Shown one piece after another: positions 24,246 to 36,300 of a stretch of 64,000 bases of DNA (position 1 is the stretch's first letter; each line of letters opens with the position of its first letter). The position numbers and the translations under genes are program-made. The notes beneath the pieces are model-generated. The model saw nothing but the letters and a program-made list of their open reading frames with translations. It had not been told where the DNA came from and made no database searches. The stretch lies in the NCBI RefSeq assembly GCF_000003855.2, contig NW_003101673.1, forward strand, positions 134,734-198,733, written 5' to 3'. This DNA is from Blastomyces gilchristii SLH14081 (Eukaryota; Ascomycota; Eurotiomycetes; Onygenales; Ajellomycetaceae).

Positions 24246-25180
24246 CTACTTGTCTTCATTTCTTTTAGAGTTTGAGACTTTCATGTTTTAATCACATTCA
24301 GCATCATGATTCTGCTGAATGAAAATATATATGAAGTTTTATTCTTTATTTTTATCACACTTGCAATCATTCAATTCAAATTATCTTTGTTAAAAGAAAG
24401 AAAATACATTCACTTTGTCTTCAGATATAGACACTGCTCTGTCAGCTAAATTTCCTTCTTATACATTTCTGTATTCAGATGCTGAGTTCAGTGATACCTT
24501 TTTAACAGACTGCTTAATATCAGTGATGAGTTTGACTTCTTCTCATCTGACTGATATTCATCATTGCTATCATTATATTCATTCTATATTCAGATATATC
24601 AATATCAGATTTCTTTTGAAATCAGTGATTTGTCTCATTAAATCTATCAGATAAGAGAGTTCAGAGAGATCTAGTAGAGCAGAATTCATAATAATATTCA
24701 TTTTCAGAATCTTGATAAAACTCTGATAAATTTGTGATATGAATTTTAACAAATTGCAGGAATATAATTTTGAAACAAAGAAAGTAGTTTGATTATTAAT
24801 ATTAAATTAATGTAGATTGTCACTGATTGCAGCTCTTATTAATATATCTCTTTTTAATAATTCAATCTCATCTCTTTATTTTATCAGGACTACTCATTTA
24901 CTTCATTTATATCTTTTCAACTATGCAACTTTTTTCTATAAATTATATTAGAAAGTAAAATATCATATCTATTTAATCAAAATCTGAAACACTATCTGCT
25001 ATCTGTCTCTAGATAAGAATTCAGAAATGATTAATCAGAATTTCAATCTCAGAGCCCTCTTTTCTCAGAAACTGCAAATAAAGATTTTATTAAAAGTAAT
25101 TTTAATAATAATGCTTCTGATAAAGAAGCATTGCTATTTTCAGTAAGTTTATCACTTTTAATATCTCTATTATTATAAAA

Positions 25181-26584
25181 ACTAACATTTTCTAAAGACA
25201 GAGTCATATAATGAGAATGCTGCTGATAATATTAAGTATATTAAGTGACTTTTGAAAGCAGCTACTGAGAAGAATATTTTCAAAAATGATGATTAAGAGA
25301 ATTCTGATGAGTCAGTCACTGATGATATTAAAATATCAGCTGCTGATGTAATTGCTATTACTATTACTAATCAATTTATTGATTCTGATTCAGTAATTAA
25401 TATATCTTATAAACATAGTAACTTTGAAATGAATTCATTTATTCTGATAATAAGACTCTGAGTCAAAGAGTCAAGTATTTCTCAAAAAAACTACAAATCA
25501 TTAATACAAATTCTGTATTTATTAAAGAATATATCACTGATAAATCTGCTCTTAGAAGATCTCTCAACTCTGAAAAAGTAATGCAGAGCATAATTTCTGA
25601 TTTTATCAGTTAAGAAAACCTCAATTTCAATAGTATTATCAATGTAAATACTAACTCTGAGTTCTGCTCAGAAAAATCTCACTGAATTCTTCATGAGATT
25701 ACTCTACTTTTAAAATCTGATTTTCTTGATATCTGCTCTTCTTAAATCCCCAACTTTTCAGTGACAAATGTATATAGAAATGACAGAAATTGTCAACAAT
25801 TTCACAGAGTTATGACAATTTCACAGTTGAGAAAGCTCAGTCAAATATTATTCTGATAACTTCATACAATATTTATCAAATAAATCTATTTTTTCTTTCA
25901 ATTTTATTCAGTATCAGTCTGAAAATCTCAAATGCTTTTATAAACCAGAGTTAAATGATATATTTCATATTGAGAGAGTGTATTTTATCAGACATAATTA
26001 TTAACATTCAGATATAAGATCTCATATAATAGTTCTGAAAGTTCAAGAAGCTGTTTACTATACTTCACAGACTGTATAAAGATTATTATTCTTGAATTCA
26101 TTATTTAGTCTCTTTAAAATAATCACAATGAAGAATGAGATGAAATATATCTTAATTACTCAAGTTCTTAATTAACTTAATATTTATATGAATACAGCAT
26201 TTGAATCAGGTTCTGATCTATCAGTATATAAGAGTCAAGATCAGTATTTTCTTCACTGAGTTATAAGAATTAAAACTGAAGTTATTAAGATATAGTTATA
26301 TTGCAAATCTTTACTGATTCAGACTGAGTTGAAAATTATGACACATGAATAAGATCTTTTAAAAAGTATATTTTATTCTAATATACAAGTTATTTCTCTA
26401 TCATATCAATTATTTATTGATGAATTTAATTTATATCAGAACATGTATTAAAGCTTGATGAATTTTTATTTAATTTCTGCACTAAATACTGTTAAGCACT
26501 TAAAGTAAAATAATACTTTTATTCTAATCTTTAATCTTTATAATACTAATTTTTCTAACACAGTTACTGCATTATCACATGACT
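25181..26584. other. AT-rich desert, no recognisable gene
   Basis: Decayed sequence between the visible end of the right arm match and the Gypsy-2 5-bp target duplication (tgact, 26,580-26,584). It may belong to the same arm, whose partner would lie left of the window. No open frame or repeat boundary could be supported. Confidence 0.6.
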
Positions 26585-26893
26585 TGTAAGAGGCCTACGC
26601 CGAATAGATTAGTATAATATTGATAGATCTTATATAACAAAGAGAAAAATATTAGAGAAGAAAAGAAAGAGAAAGTGTGAAAATCAGCAATCAGAGTAAA
26701 TATTTATATGCATATGTGATAATGTATGCAGTGAAGCTTCAGAGTGAAAGAATCTATACACATTTGTAGCAGCTGAGGATCAGTGATTGAGAATGACTGA
26801 GAATTGAAGTATACATGTTTGAGAATGAAGTGATTAAAATCTGTGAAGTGTAATAAAATAGTCTATATTATTAATCAGGTACAGCTCATCACA
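26585..26893 (-). repeat. Gypsy-2 3' LTR
   Basis: 309-bp direct repeat of 32,025-32,333. It keeps one GC-richer patch 'ggcctacgccg' near its start that has decayed in the partner. Confidence 0.93.
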
Positions 26894-28499
26894 TTAGTCT
26901 CTTCTTTTCAGAAGCAGTTCTTATCAGTCAAGAGCTACTGTTTCAGATAATGCAGAACTCAGAGTTCAGATTGAGTGATTATACTCAACTCATTTCACAA
27001 GATATTGTCAGCTGCAGCTGCAGAATCTCTTATCAAGAATATTCTCAATCTCTCACTCAAGCTCATTATCTTCTTCTATGATGCCTGGTGACTGTCAGTC
27101 AGAAGTCAGTTGAGAAGAAAATAAGTCAGTGATAGTGCAGTGAAGCAAGCTTGTATAAAAGACATCATGAATCTCTGATAATGTGTCAAGATAATAGTTG
27201 TAACTATCTAGAACTTCTATCACTTTATACTTTGTATGACAGTAATTCAGTGTGTAGAATGAGTGTGTGATCTGTATATTCTTAAGATTTAATTATATCA
27301 GATCTTCTATCTTATATTGTTCAGTGAAATCTTAGTGAATATTGATTTGATCTTCTTAATTCTGTTTAGTGCTTGTCATGAAGACTTCTGCTCAATCACA
27401 GATATCTCAGAGTTTTATTACTATATTATTAATGATCTGAATTGAACTGCAGGAATTCAGTGTGAACTGTGTGATCTCTAGAAGATTTAACACTTTCATG
27501 TGATAATCATGTATAAGAAAGAACAGGCTTACATCTATTAAGACAGCATCTCAATCATTAATAGTGATCTCTGTGTGTAGAAGAAGATCATGTCAATCAT
27601 CTTATAAGTAATTACAGAACTTATAAAGATAATTCTTTACAGTCTGAATTATCTATTCTAATACATTATCAGTCTCAGAGTGATAGATAGTTGACAAACA
27701 GTGTATAATCTTAAGAACTTGACAGATTCTTGTTCAGAGAGTACTTATGAATTAACAGCTCTAATCTGATACTATAGATCTTGACAATTCATGTATCTGA
27801 TAGAATGAGCTTCTTAGAAAAGCTTTAATAACTTGTTCAGTATTCATCTTATTACAGAGTTTCAATATTACACTCTTACTCAATCAGTTTACAATGATCA
27901 GAATATTTCTACAGCTCTTACTCTCAGAAAGATTAATAGCAAAGTTAATTATCACATCTCACTAGATTCTATCAGAGATATCAAGTGATTTCAGCAGATC
28001 TTTTCTACAGTTCTTTCATAAGATGATAGAGAAATAATAGTTACAGTTTCAGATAAAATGTCTGATACTGTTTGATATCTCAGATCAGTAGAACTCTCAA
28101 GAGATTATTCAATACAGTTATTCATAACCTGAATAATTAGTTATATGCAAATCATGCATCTCTTGCATTATCTGAGTGTGTAAGAGTTCAAAGTGAGAGA
28201 CTCAATATTGTTCACACAACTGTAGAGTGTTATTATCATTGATTGAGCATTCTGAGATGTTGATTCTTATATATGATTCTGAGAGGAATTGAGATGCTTC
28301 TTAACATACTGCTTCAGTGAGTGCTTGAAGAAGTTCATTAGTTTGAGCTGTTACATGTCATAATTCATTCAGTGTAGGTTTGAGAGAAGTTGAGATATCA
28401 GTGTCAGTAGCAGTTCAGAGAGAGAGTGTTCTAATCAGAGAAGTATGTATAGTATTATAAGTTGTTTCATCTTGATCAACTAATATCTTCAGATCTAGA

Positions 28500-29800
28500 A
28501 GCTAGTATTCTCAGTTCATTCAACAGATGTCTGTTACATCAGAAGGCATATCTTACTCTCATTATAAGAGAGTATCTATCATTAAGTTCTGGCTGCTGAA
28601 ATGATAGTGTATTATAAAATAAAAGCAGCTTAAGAACTCAGATTATTATATCTGTTATTCAGTGAGTTTATAGATAGTTATAAAGTACTTAAGATTCTTA
28701 TAATCTGTGATTATCTCAAATTTGAAGATACTTCAGAGTTCAGAGTCTCATTCTTCTAGACAGTGTATAATTATAAGAAGTTTCTTGTTATAGATCTCAT
28801 AGTTGCATTTAATAAGACTCAGTTTCTTAGACATGAAGATGCATAATTATAAGATATCTTTATTATCATATTGCAATATAGCTCTCTCTATAACATAGTC
28901 AGAGAAGTCACCTTTAATAACTGTTTTATAATCAGAGATAAATATTATTAATAGAGAGGTGTTGATGAACATCTTCTTTATCTGTATGAATACAGCTTTA
29001 GTGTTTGCTAATCACTGAAATACTGAGTTCTTTCTGATAAGTTCTATAAGTGATCTCATAATATCTGAGAAGTTTTATATAAATCACTGATAGAAGTTAG
29101 TAAATCTAATGAAGCTCTATACATCTTTCACAGTATATGAAGCTTCTCATTCAAGAATAGTAAAGACTTTCTTGAGATTCATTTGAATTCTCTTATCAGC
29201 TTCTATGATAAAACCTAGATATTTAATACTCTTGACTTTGAAGTCATACTTATCAATATCTATTGATAGTTCTGCTTCTTGTAATCATTGTAATACTCTT
29301 TACATGTGTTCTTGATATTCTTTTCTAAACTCATCAGTGAAGATGAGAATATCATTAAGATATATAGATATAAATTTATCAAGGAAATCTCAGAGTACTC
29401 AGTTGATATACTTCTGAAATGTACTGAGAACATTGATTAGTTCAAAGAGTGTAACTATTCATTCAAAGAGATCATAATATATTCAGAATGCTGTAAGTCA
29501 TTCATCTTCTTCAGTGATACAAATTTTATAAAATATGATGATGATATTTAATTTTGTAAATTATTGAGCTTGTCTGATACAAGCTAGAGTTTCATTGATA
29601 AGAGATAAAGAATAGTAGTTCTTCTTGATTAATCTATTCAATTCTTAATAGTTCACACAGAATTGAAGTTCTTCATCTGATTTCTTTACAAAGAGAATAG
29701 AAGCTGCAGTGAAAGAGTTACTAATATGTATAAATCTCTTATTCAATAGATTATTAAGTGTCTTCTAAAGAAGAAAAAGTTCATCTCAAGACATGTTATA
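28500..29800 (-). pseudogene. Gypsy-2 reverse transcriptase and RNase H
   Basis: The minus strand shows RT motif order 'QFCVNYQELNRL', 'YYSLSLINETL', 'LFELINVLSTFQKYIN' and 'ISIYLNDILIF' (the YxDD motif with Asp-to-Asn in the first acid). It is followed by the RT-RNase H connection 'GFIIEADKRIQMNLKKV' and the RNase H block 'CNYEIYNKKLLIIIHC'. Pro-to-Ser and Gly-to-Glu changes fit C-to-T decay on either strand. Confidence 0.88.
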
Positions 29801-32024
29801 AAGAAGATCTTATAATGACTCAGAGTTCTTATCATTCTTCTTTTCTAACTTAATACTGTGATCTACTTCTGAGCCTTGTAAGAGAGATATATTTATAGTA
29901 TTGTCTTATTGAAAGACATCTCAGTATTTGTAATATTATTGAGAGAGTTTTATTCAAGAATCTATTGTTGTAATGCAGAATAACTTTTCTAGAGCCTTTT
30001 TAATATCAGTCAGACTGATGAAATAGATTGATATATAATTCTGCTATCAGTGATTCTTTCAGCAACTTCTTTTTCTGAGCATTTCATAGATATTGACAGA
30101 GATCTGTATCAGATTCATAGTCTTGTGAATGTTATTCTCATGAACTCTATTATTGTTAGAGAATATTAAACTCCTGTTTTAAGCATTTAATAAGATGCCT
30201 TGTTCAGATAGCCAGGCAAGTTCTAACATAAGATTATAATCAAGATTATCAACTTCATATACATAGATGTCTTCACACTGATGTTCTCTGATATCTATGT
30301 TTAGTTTCATTATATAATAAGTGCAAACATCTTTTGAATCATTGAATTCTGCAAGAAGTCAGAGTTTTAATAAGAGAATACACTGAAGATTATAATATCT
30401 TACAACTGAAAATTTAATCATTGCATATTGACATAGACTGCTGTCTATCATAGCTTTCATATTATACATGTTATTAATCACAGTATATACAAGAATTGCA
30501 TTCATTATCATTTTCTCTTTAAATTGTTGTTATTTGATCTCTTCAAGCTTCTGTTTATAAATTTGAACAGAAGATAATCTTTTCTCTGTTTTATTAAGAC
30601 ATTCTCATAGTTATCTTCTGAATCTTTCTTCACTGTAATATGATTGATGTGAATAGATGCTGATTCATTCTTTGAATAAGAAGACACTGATCTTTCTCTT
30701 GATTAAGAAAATACTGATCTTTTTCTTGAGTGTGAAGACACATAGATTAATTAGCAGTTGAAAGTGATGTATTCTAATTGATTACAGTTGATGTATACTT
30801 CATATTAATATTGATCAGTGACTTTCTCAGAAGTGATTTCAGAAACTTAAAAGTCTATTTGAATAGTGAAAACTCTTGCTTATATATAGACATTTAAATC
30901 TATTCAGTTCATAGCATCTGCATCATTGCTGTTCTTTAGTGCAGATGTATAAGTGACTGAAGTGTAACATCTTCTATCACTGTTCTGTATACTCTTGAGC
31001 TTGATAAGACAGTCATTCAATATCTGAAGCTGTGTGTAGAAATCTTCATAAGTCTGATCTTCATCTATGCTTACAAGAGTCTGTAAGAGTTCAAAAGTTA
31101 ATATCTTCTTAAGTATACTAATCTTTATTCAATTCTTTCAAGATTGATCACCTACTTCTAGAACCTTGATGTTAAAGTCAGAGATGAATGTTGTAAGAGA
31201 AGTATTTCTCTATCAGATACTCTGTAATCAATCTAATACTTTCTGTTGTATAGCAGTGTCTCAGAACAGAATATCAAGATATTTAATAATATTATCAGAT
31301 GTTTACAATGCTGGTTTACATACTTTTATTCATAAATGAAACTTTTGTTTTGTGCAATTCTTCAATTATTCATTGATATATCAATCTTGATTAATTAATG
31401 AACTGATAACATCTTCATCTATACTCAGTTTCACAAGCATTTTCATTCTTTATAATAAGTAGAGAGTGAGATTGAAAGTATTAAAATATACAGAAGTATC
31501 TAAGTGTTCTTTTAACACTTTTGTATTTGATTCTGTAGGTATTGAAATTGTCTGTACAGAGGTTTCTTATTAAGATAATTATTAGATTTCTTCATATTAG
31601 TGTTATTAAGTTGCATGCATATCAGCTATTTATTGTTATTATAATTTTAACATTGTCTGAAGTTACTGTAATATCACTTCTATACTCATATTCAAGAGTT
31701 CTTTCATATTGTTGTTAGACATGTCATTCATTGAGTGTATAATATCTGTGAAATCTTGAAGAAGTGTAATTATATAAATATCTTATATATCTGAGTATCA
31801 GAACTCACAGATCTTTCACTGATATTCTCTTATAAGATCTTATTACAGAGTCAGAGTAACTGATAAGTAAGCTTTTATTTAAGAACTCAGTGTCTGCTTA
31901 ACTGTGTTTCTCTTTTTTATGTGTTATTACATGTTCAGATATCTCTCAATAAATAATCATTTCTAATGAGAAGACAGTGCATGAATAATTATTTCTAATA
32001 AGAAGATAATGAATGTTTTTCTAG

Positions 32025-32333
32025 TGTAAGAGATCTACACTGAATAGATTAATATAATATTGATAGATTTTATATAACAAAGAGAAAAACATTAGAGAAG
32101 AAAAGAAAGAGAAAGTATGAAAATCAGTGATCAGAGTGAATATTTATACACATATGTAATAATATACACAGTGAAGCTTCAGAGCGGAAGAATCTATACG
32201 CGTTTATAGTGACTGAGAATCAGTGATCAAGAATGGCTGAAAATCAGAGTGTACATGTTCAAGAATGAAGTGATTGAAATCTGTAAAGTGTAACAGAATA
32301 GTCTATATCATTGATTGAGTGCAGCCTGTTACA
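32025..32333 (-). repeat. Gypsy-2 5' LTR
   Basis: 309-bp direct repeat of 26,585-26,893. It keeps 'gagcggaag' and 'tatacgcg', which are decayed in the partner. Confidence 0.93.
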
Positions 32334-32338
32334 TGACT

Positions 32339-32938
32339 TATCTATATTGAATTATAAGAGAGTTATGATGAATATTAATGAAAAAAAGATAAGAGTGATT
32401 ACATCTTATATTATATTTCTTAAAGATATATCACAGTAAAATAGTAATATAGAGATTAAAGAATTAATAGTAAGAAGATTATACTGAAGCTGCTTTATTA
32501 ATAATAAGAATTAATCAAATCTGAACTATAATCTATATAATAATAGTTAATTTCACTATTATATATAACATCTTCAGACTAAACTGAATGACCTGTTAAA
32601 TCTCACATATAGAGATTGAATATATCAAGAGTAAGAAATAATATCACAGATTATATCTCTTTTTCAGATATATTTAAGTTTGAATTTAATCTCTTTTTTC
32701 TCATCTGATTCATATCATAGTGAGTTCACTGATATATCAGAGATTTCATACTTATTACTAATCAGTACTGTCTTATTACTGTATAATTAGCTAGAATACT
32801 TTTAAATATTACAGATATTTTCTTTTTCTCACAGTTAAAATTATCTACAGTCACTGATTACTCATCTCAAGAAGTATTAACTTTAAGAATATACTCAAGC
32901 TTCAATCATTATATCTCTTATCTTGCAGTGTAAGCTTA
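32339..32938. other. Decayed desert sequence between Gypsy-2 and SINE copy 2
   Basis: AT-rich and CpG-poor, with no frame that I can assign. It is the right flank of the site into which Gypsy-2 inserted, so it is continuous with the sequence before 26,580. Confidence 0.6.
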
Positions 32939-32953
32939 AAGAGAAATGACTTA

Positions 32954-33328
32954 TTATTATTATTATTATTATTATTCTTCCATTATACTCATATGCAAGC
33001 GGAGCTTATGATGAGTCCTTGCGTGATGTTAAATACAGGTCAAGTGTTGGTTATACAGGAGGAAATACAGGTGTTGAGACCACGCCAAGATAACAAGAAC
33101 ATAGGAAAATACAAAGAAGTGACAATTAGATACATGCGATAATAACTTCTCAGCTCAGGAACATAGAGTGATTCATTGAAGTGATTTGTACACCTCTGTA
33201 TTTATTAGAAACCTGAGGTGCTTGAGTTCTGGATTTAATGTATCCCCTGCGGGTTTCGAACTCACGCGCCTTGGTTTCCCACGCCAAGGCGCTACCGGGT
33301 GGCCGCATTAACCATTCGGCCACTGGGG
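32954..33328 (-). mobile_element. tRNA-derived SINE (family A), copy 2
   Basis: Same family as 21,661-22,029 on the opposite strand, 375 bp, with perfect 15-bp duplications aagagaaatgactta at 32,939-32,953 and 33,329-33,343. The tRNA-like head is at the right end (A box TGGCCGAATGG and the same stem). The B box carries one change at the 'gaactcacgcg' side. The (AAT)n tail is at the left, 32,954-32,986. It stays GC-balanced throughout and keeps CpG sites that copy 1 has lost (for example in the 'ctccgcttgc' and 'ttggcgtgg' segments), so it is the better guide to the family sequence. Confidence 0.93.
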
Positions 33329-33343
33329 AAGAGAAATGACTTA

Positions 33344-34306
33344 ATTTAGTAATTAAGCAGATTATTTCTGTAGTATTTTCAGCATTAAATCAATCATCTA
33401 TTGATCTTATTATTCAGATATATATAGTTATTATAAGAAATAATAGTCTATTAATATCTCAATTATTAAGAGAAAATGATTCTGAAGTAACTTATTAAAT
33501 TATACTAAGAGTTTACTAATAACTATAATTTCTTATTGAAGCAGCAGTCAGAGTAGTGATAATATTTAAGTTATCTCAAGCTGATTTAGTTATTAATTAT
33601 CAGTCATTCTCTGCTTTAACTATAAGTACTGTCATCACACATATCAGTAATTATACAAAAAAAGTAAAGTTTATATAATATATGAAGAAACAGCTGAATA
33701 TATATATTAATTTATACTATATTAAGCAGATTAAAGAATATACAGTATTCAATAACTATAATATTCTAATAGAAAAGAATAAGTATCAGAACTATAAGAA
33801 TTTAGTGCAGTAAATAAATTATTAAGATATAAAAAAAACACTACTCTTATAAAAGAGCTTTCACTGAACTTTATAACTAGTATTAAGAGATTTCTTTGAC
33901 AGCTCTGATATACATCTAATACAGAAGATTTAAGATTTATATACAGTTTATTCAGCACTGTTTAATAATCTACTGAGAATAAATAAAGAAGCTGAAGATA
34001 AGAATGATGATTTATTAAACTACTCTATTAAATTAAAGTTAATAAAAGATTATATTACTTTGAAGATTTTTAATTATCTATTATTAAATAAGATATCAGA
34101 GAAAGTTAGTATATAATTTATAAATCTCTTCAAGCTTGAATTACTTTATTCATTTCTTAATAAGCTATAAGAATTCTATAACACTGATTGAAATAAGCTC
34201 TTAGTTTTGAAATCAGATTATCATTTAATACTTTTCTATAATAAGTTAACATTCTCAGTTCAGTATATCTATTCAATTAATTAATTAATTAATCAGTTAT
34301 TAACTT
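33344..34306 (+). pseudogene. Unidentified decayed coding-like region
   Basis: The plus strand has a long protein-like reading in one main frame, broken by TAA/TAG/TGA ('VFSALNQSSIDLIIQIYIVIIRNN…', 'YMKKQLNIYINLYYIKQIKEYTVFNNYN', 'LLNYSIKLKLIKDYITLKIFNYLLL'). It resembles a DNA-binding or transposase-like protein by composition only. The Copia element is inserted at its right end. I cannot name the family. Confidence 0.35.
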
Positions 34307-34311
34307 ATTAA

Positions 34312-34406
34312 TGTGAAAGGTGTAAAGCTTGTGTGATTGAAAGGTTGCTAGCTTGTGAAAAGTTATATGATGGAAGGATTAGTAAGCCAGATCACATGAC
34401 CTGACA
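34312..34406 (-). repeat. Copia-1 3' LTR (95 bp)
   Basis: Direct repeat of 39,926-40,020, identical length, differing by a handful of transitions. It is very short for an LTR, but the 5-bp flanking duplication and the PBS and polypurine positions support it. Confidence 0.88.
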
Positions 34407-34849
34407 CTCTCACTTACCAGAGTAACTATATATAATGCTATATACAAAATTCGCCTTCAAATCAGGTACAGGTACAAAAAATGACTGGAAAATGTGAAGT
34501 AATGAAAAATCAGTTATAATATACATCATTTTTTATTCCTCTATCTTTCTATCTTCTTTATATTCTCTTTTCAACATGTATATTTTAATGTTTCAAGTGA
34601 TTTAGTAAGCTCATTCACTGTGTTCTCAGTAGATGAAACATATTGAATAGATATCTCATTCTTGCAGACAAGATTCTGAAGAATGTGAAAATAAACCTCT
34701 ATATGCTTCAAGTGGCATGAAATTGCTTCAGAAGAGAATAGCTCTATGACAGACTTATTATCAGCATGAATTGTATAAGTCAGATCATTGACTGTGATGA
34801 GAATAAAGTGATCATCAGTATTCAGATTGTTGAGATGAAATGAAATGAA

Positions 34850-36300
34850 TTCAGTGTCTTCTAGAAGCTCTCAGAGACAGATAAGCTCATATACGGCCTT
34901 GAAGAATGCAATATATTCGGCCTCTGTTGATGACTTGAAGACCTCTGTTTATCAGTAGCTCTGTCATGCAACGGGACCACCTGCCATGTAGATGATATAA
35001 CCAGTGGTTGAATGAGATTCTGAATTTCTACCAGCTCAATCAGCATCTGCATATACTACAGATTCAATTTCAGCACCTCTGTGATAGATTATACTCTCAT
35101 TGATTGAACTCTGTAGATATCAGAGTGTACACTTATATACAGCTCAGTTCTTTGATGTAGGCTGAGAGCTGAATTATTCAAGAAATTCTGCAGTGAAACT
35201 CATATCAGAATGTGTATTGAATGCCAGATATTGCAGAGATCTGATATCAGATTGATAGAACTGTAGAATAAATTCTGCTGTGTATGCAATCAGTTTCTTA
35301 TCATCATTCATAAAATCAATATTCTTCTTCATAGAAGTGAATGTAGAATGACAGTCATTCATTGAGAACTTCTTCAGAAGATTTCTTATAAAGAGAGATT
35401 GAAATAATATCAATGAAGTTAAATCTCTATCAATCTTCATTTCTAGATAGTGATTGAAATTCTCTATATTCTTGATCTTGTAATTAGCAGTGATTTCAGC
35501 TTTGACCCAGTTCAGATCTTTGATTTTCAGGCTGTAGAGAAGAACATTATTCACATAGATAATTATATAGACCTATCTTTTATCATGAATAAATAGTTCA
35601 GCATTATAGAGACTGACATGAAAGCCTGAGTGTAATAGCATCTTTTGCAGCTTCTCATATCATAAGAGTACTGCTTGCTTAAGACTGTAGAGTCTCTGTA
35701 TCAACTCATATACAAGATTATCACAGTCTTCATGAAATCCTGTGAGTTAATTCATATATATCTGTTTATCAGCAGGCAGTTGAGCATTTAAAAAGACAGT
35801 CATCATATCAATCTACAGAACATATCATTCCCAGGATGCTGAGATCATCATAAGAGCTTGTGAGATGAATGCAGAGATGATGAGTGCAAAGATTCTTGAG
35901 TAATTGACTTTCTTCTATTGAAAATTTCTGCAGATAACTCAGCAGGCCTTATAGCAGATAACATTACTTATATTATTGAACTTTTTATCAAATACTCATT
36001 GACTGCAGAGAACACTCATTTATAATATTCTCTCAATCAGTTGTCAGATCTCTATCTGTTTCAAACAGTTAATCTCTTTAACACAGGTCTTATAATAATA
36101 CTTTCATTTCATAAAAGCTTTAATGTATGTGAGGTTTTTCAGAATTGAAAGTGCAGCAATCTCAGAATTGATGAATAGATCTTTAAGACTGTTTCTCACT
36201 GAATCTTCCCTCACTGTAGTAATATTTCTTATAGATGTTGAAGAATCATCTGATTCAACTGTGAATTCTGAGAAGTTCAGTGTATTCTGCACTAAAAAGA
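34850..36300 (-). pseudogene. Copia-1 reverse transcriptase and RNase H
   Basis: The longest intact part is 126 codons at 35,554-35,174: 'ITANYKIKNIENFNHYLEMKIDRD…IRNLLKKFSMNDCHSTFTSMKK…FYQSDIRSLQYLAFNTHSDMSF'. This corresponds block by block to the Ty1/Copia RT tail (F-K-M-K-D-L … YLG-M-E-I). Downstream, RNase H reads 'TTGYIIYMAGG' and 'STEAEYIAFFKAVYEL' in mixed frames at 34,870-35,060. Confidence 0.88.

Larger units (their letters stand above)
19975..25180 (-). repeat. Right arm of the long inverted repeat
   Basis: Reverse-complement partner of 1-3,222 plus 19,443-19,973. It contains a SINE (21,661-22,029) and a truncated family-B element (22,417-23,342) that the left arm lacks. Both inserts have their own target duplications, so they arrived after the arms formed. 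Without these inserts the arm is about 3.88 kb against about 3.75 kb on the left. Much of the difference is a tandem-repeat block at about 24,060-24,245. The arm continues past 25,180 as far as the window allows. Confidence 0.85.
26585..32333 (-). mobile_element. Gypsy-2: complete but decayed Ty3/Gypsy element
   Basis: Two 309-bp LTRs (26,585-26,893 and 32,025-32,333), starting TGTAAGAG and ending in CA on the plus strand, are flanked by the 5-bp duplication tgact (26,580-26,584 and 32,334-32,338). Total length is 5,749 bp. Coding is on the minus strand, with integrase-like sequence about 27,000-28,300, RNase H about 28,500-28,950, RT about 29,000-29,800, and gag/protease to about 31,900. RT/RNase H reads include 'YLNDILIFTDEF', 'YLGFIIEADKRIQMN', 'SFIRFTNFYQ' and 'KCNYEIYNKKLL', all standard Ty3/Gypsy blocks. 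A purine-rich tract AAAAGAAGAG precedes the 3' LTR. Stops are dense and the element is inactive. Confidence 0.92.
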
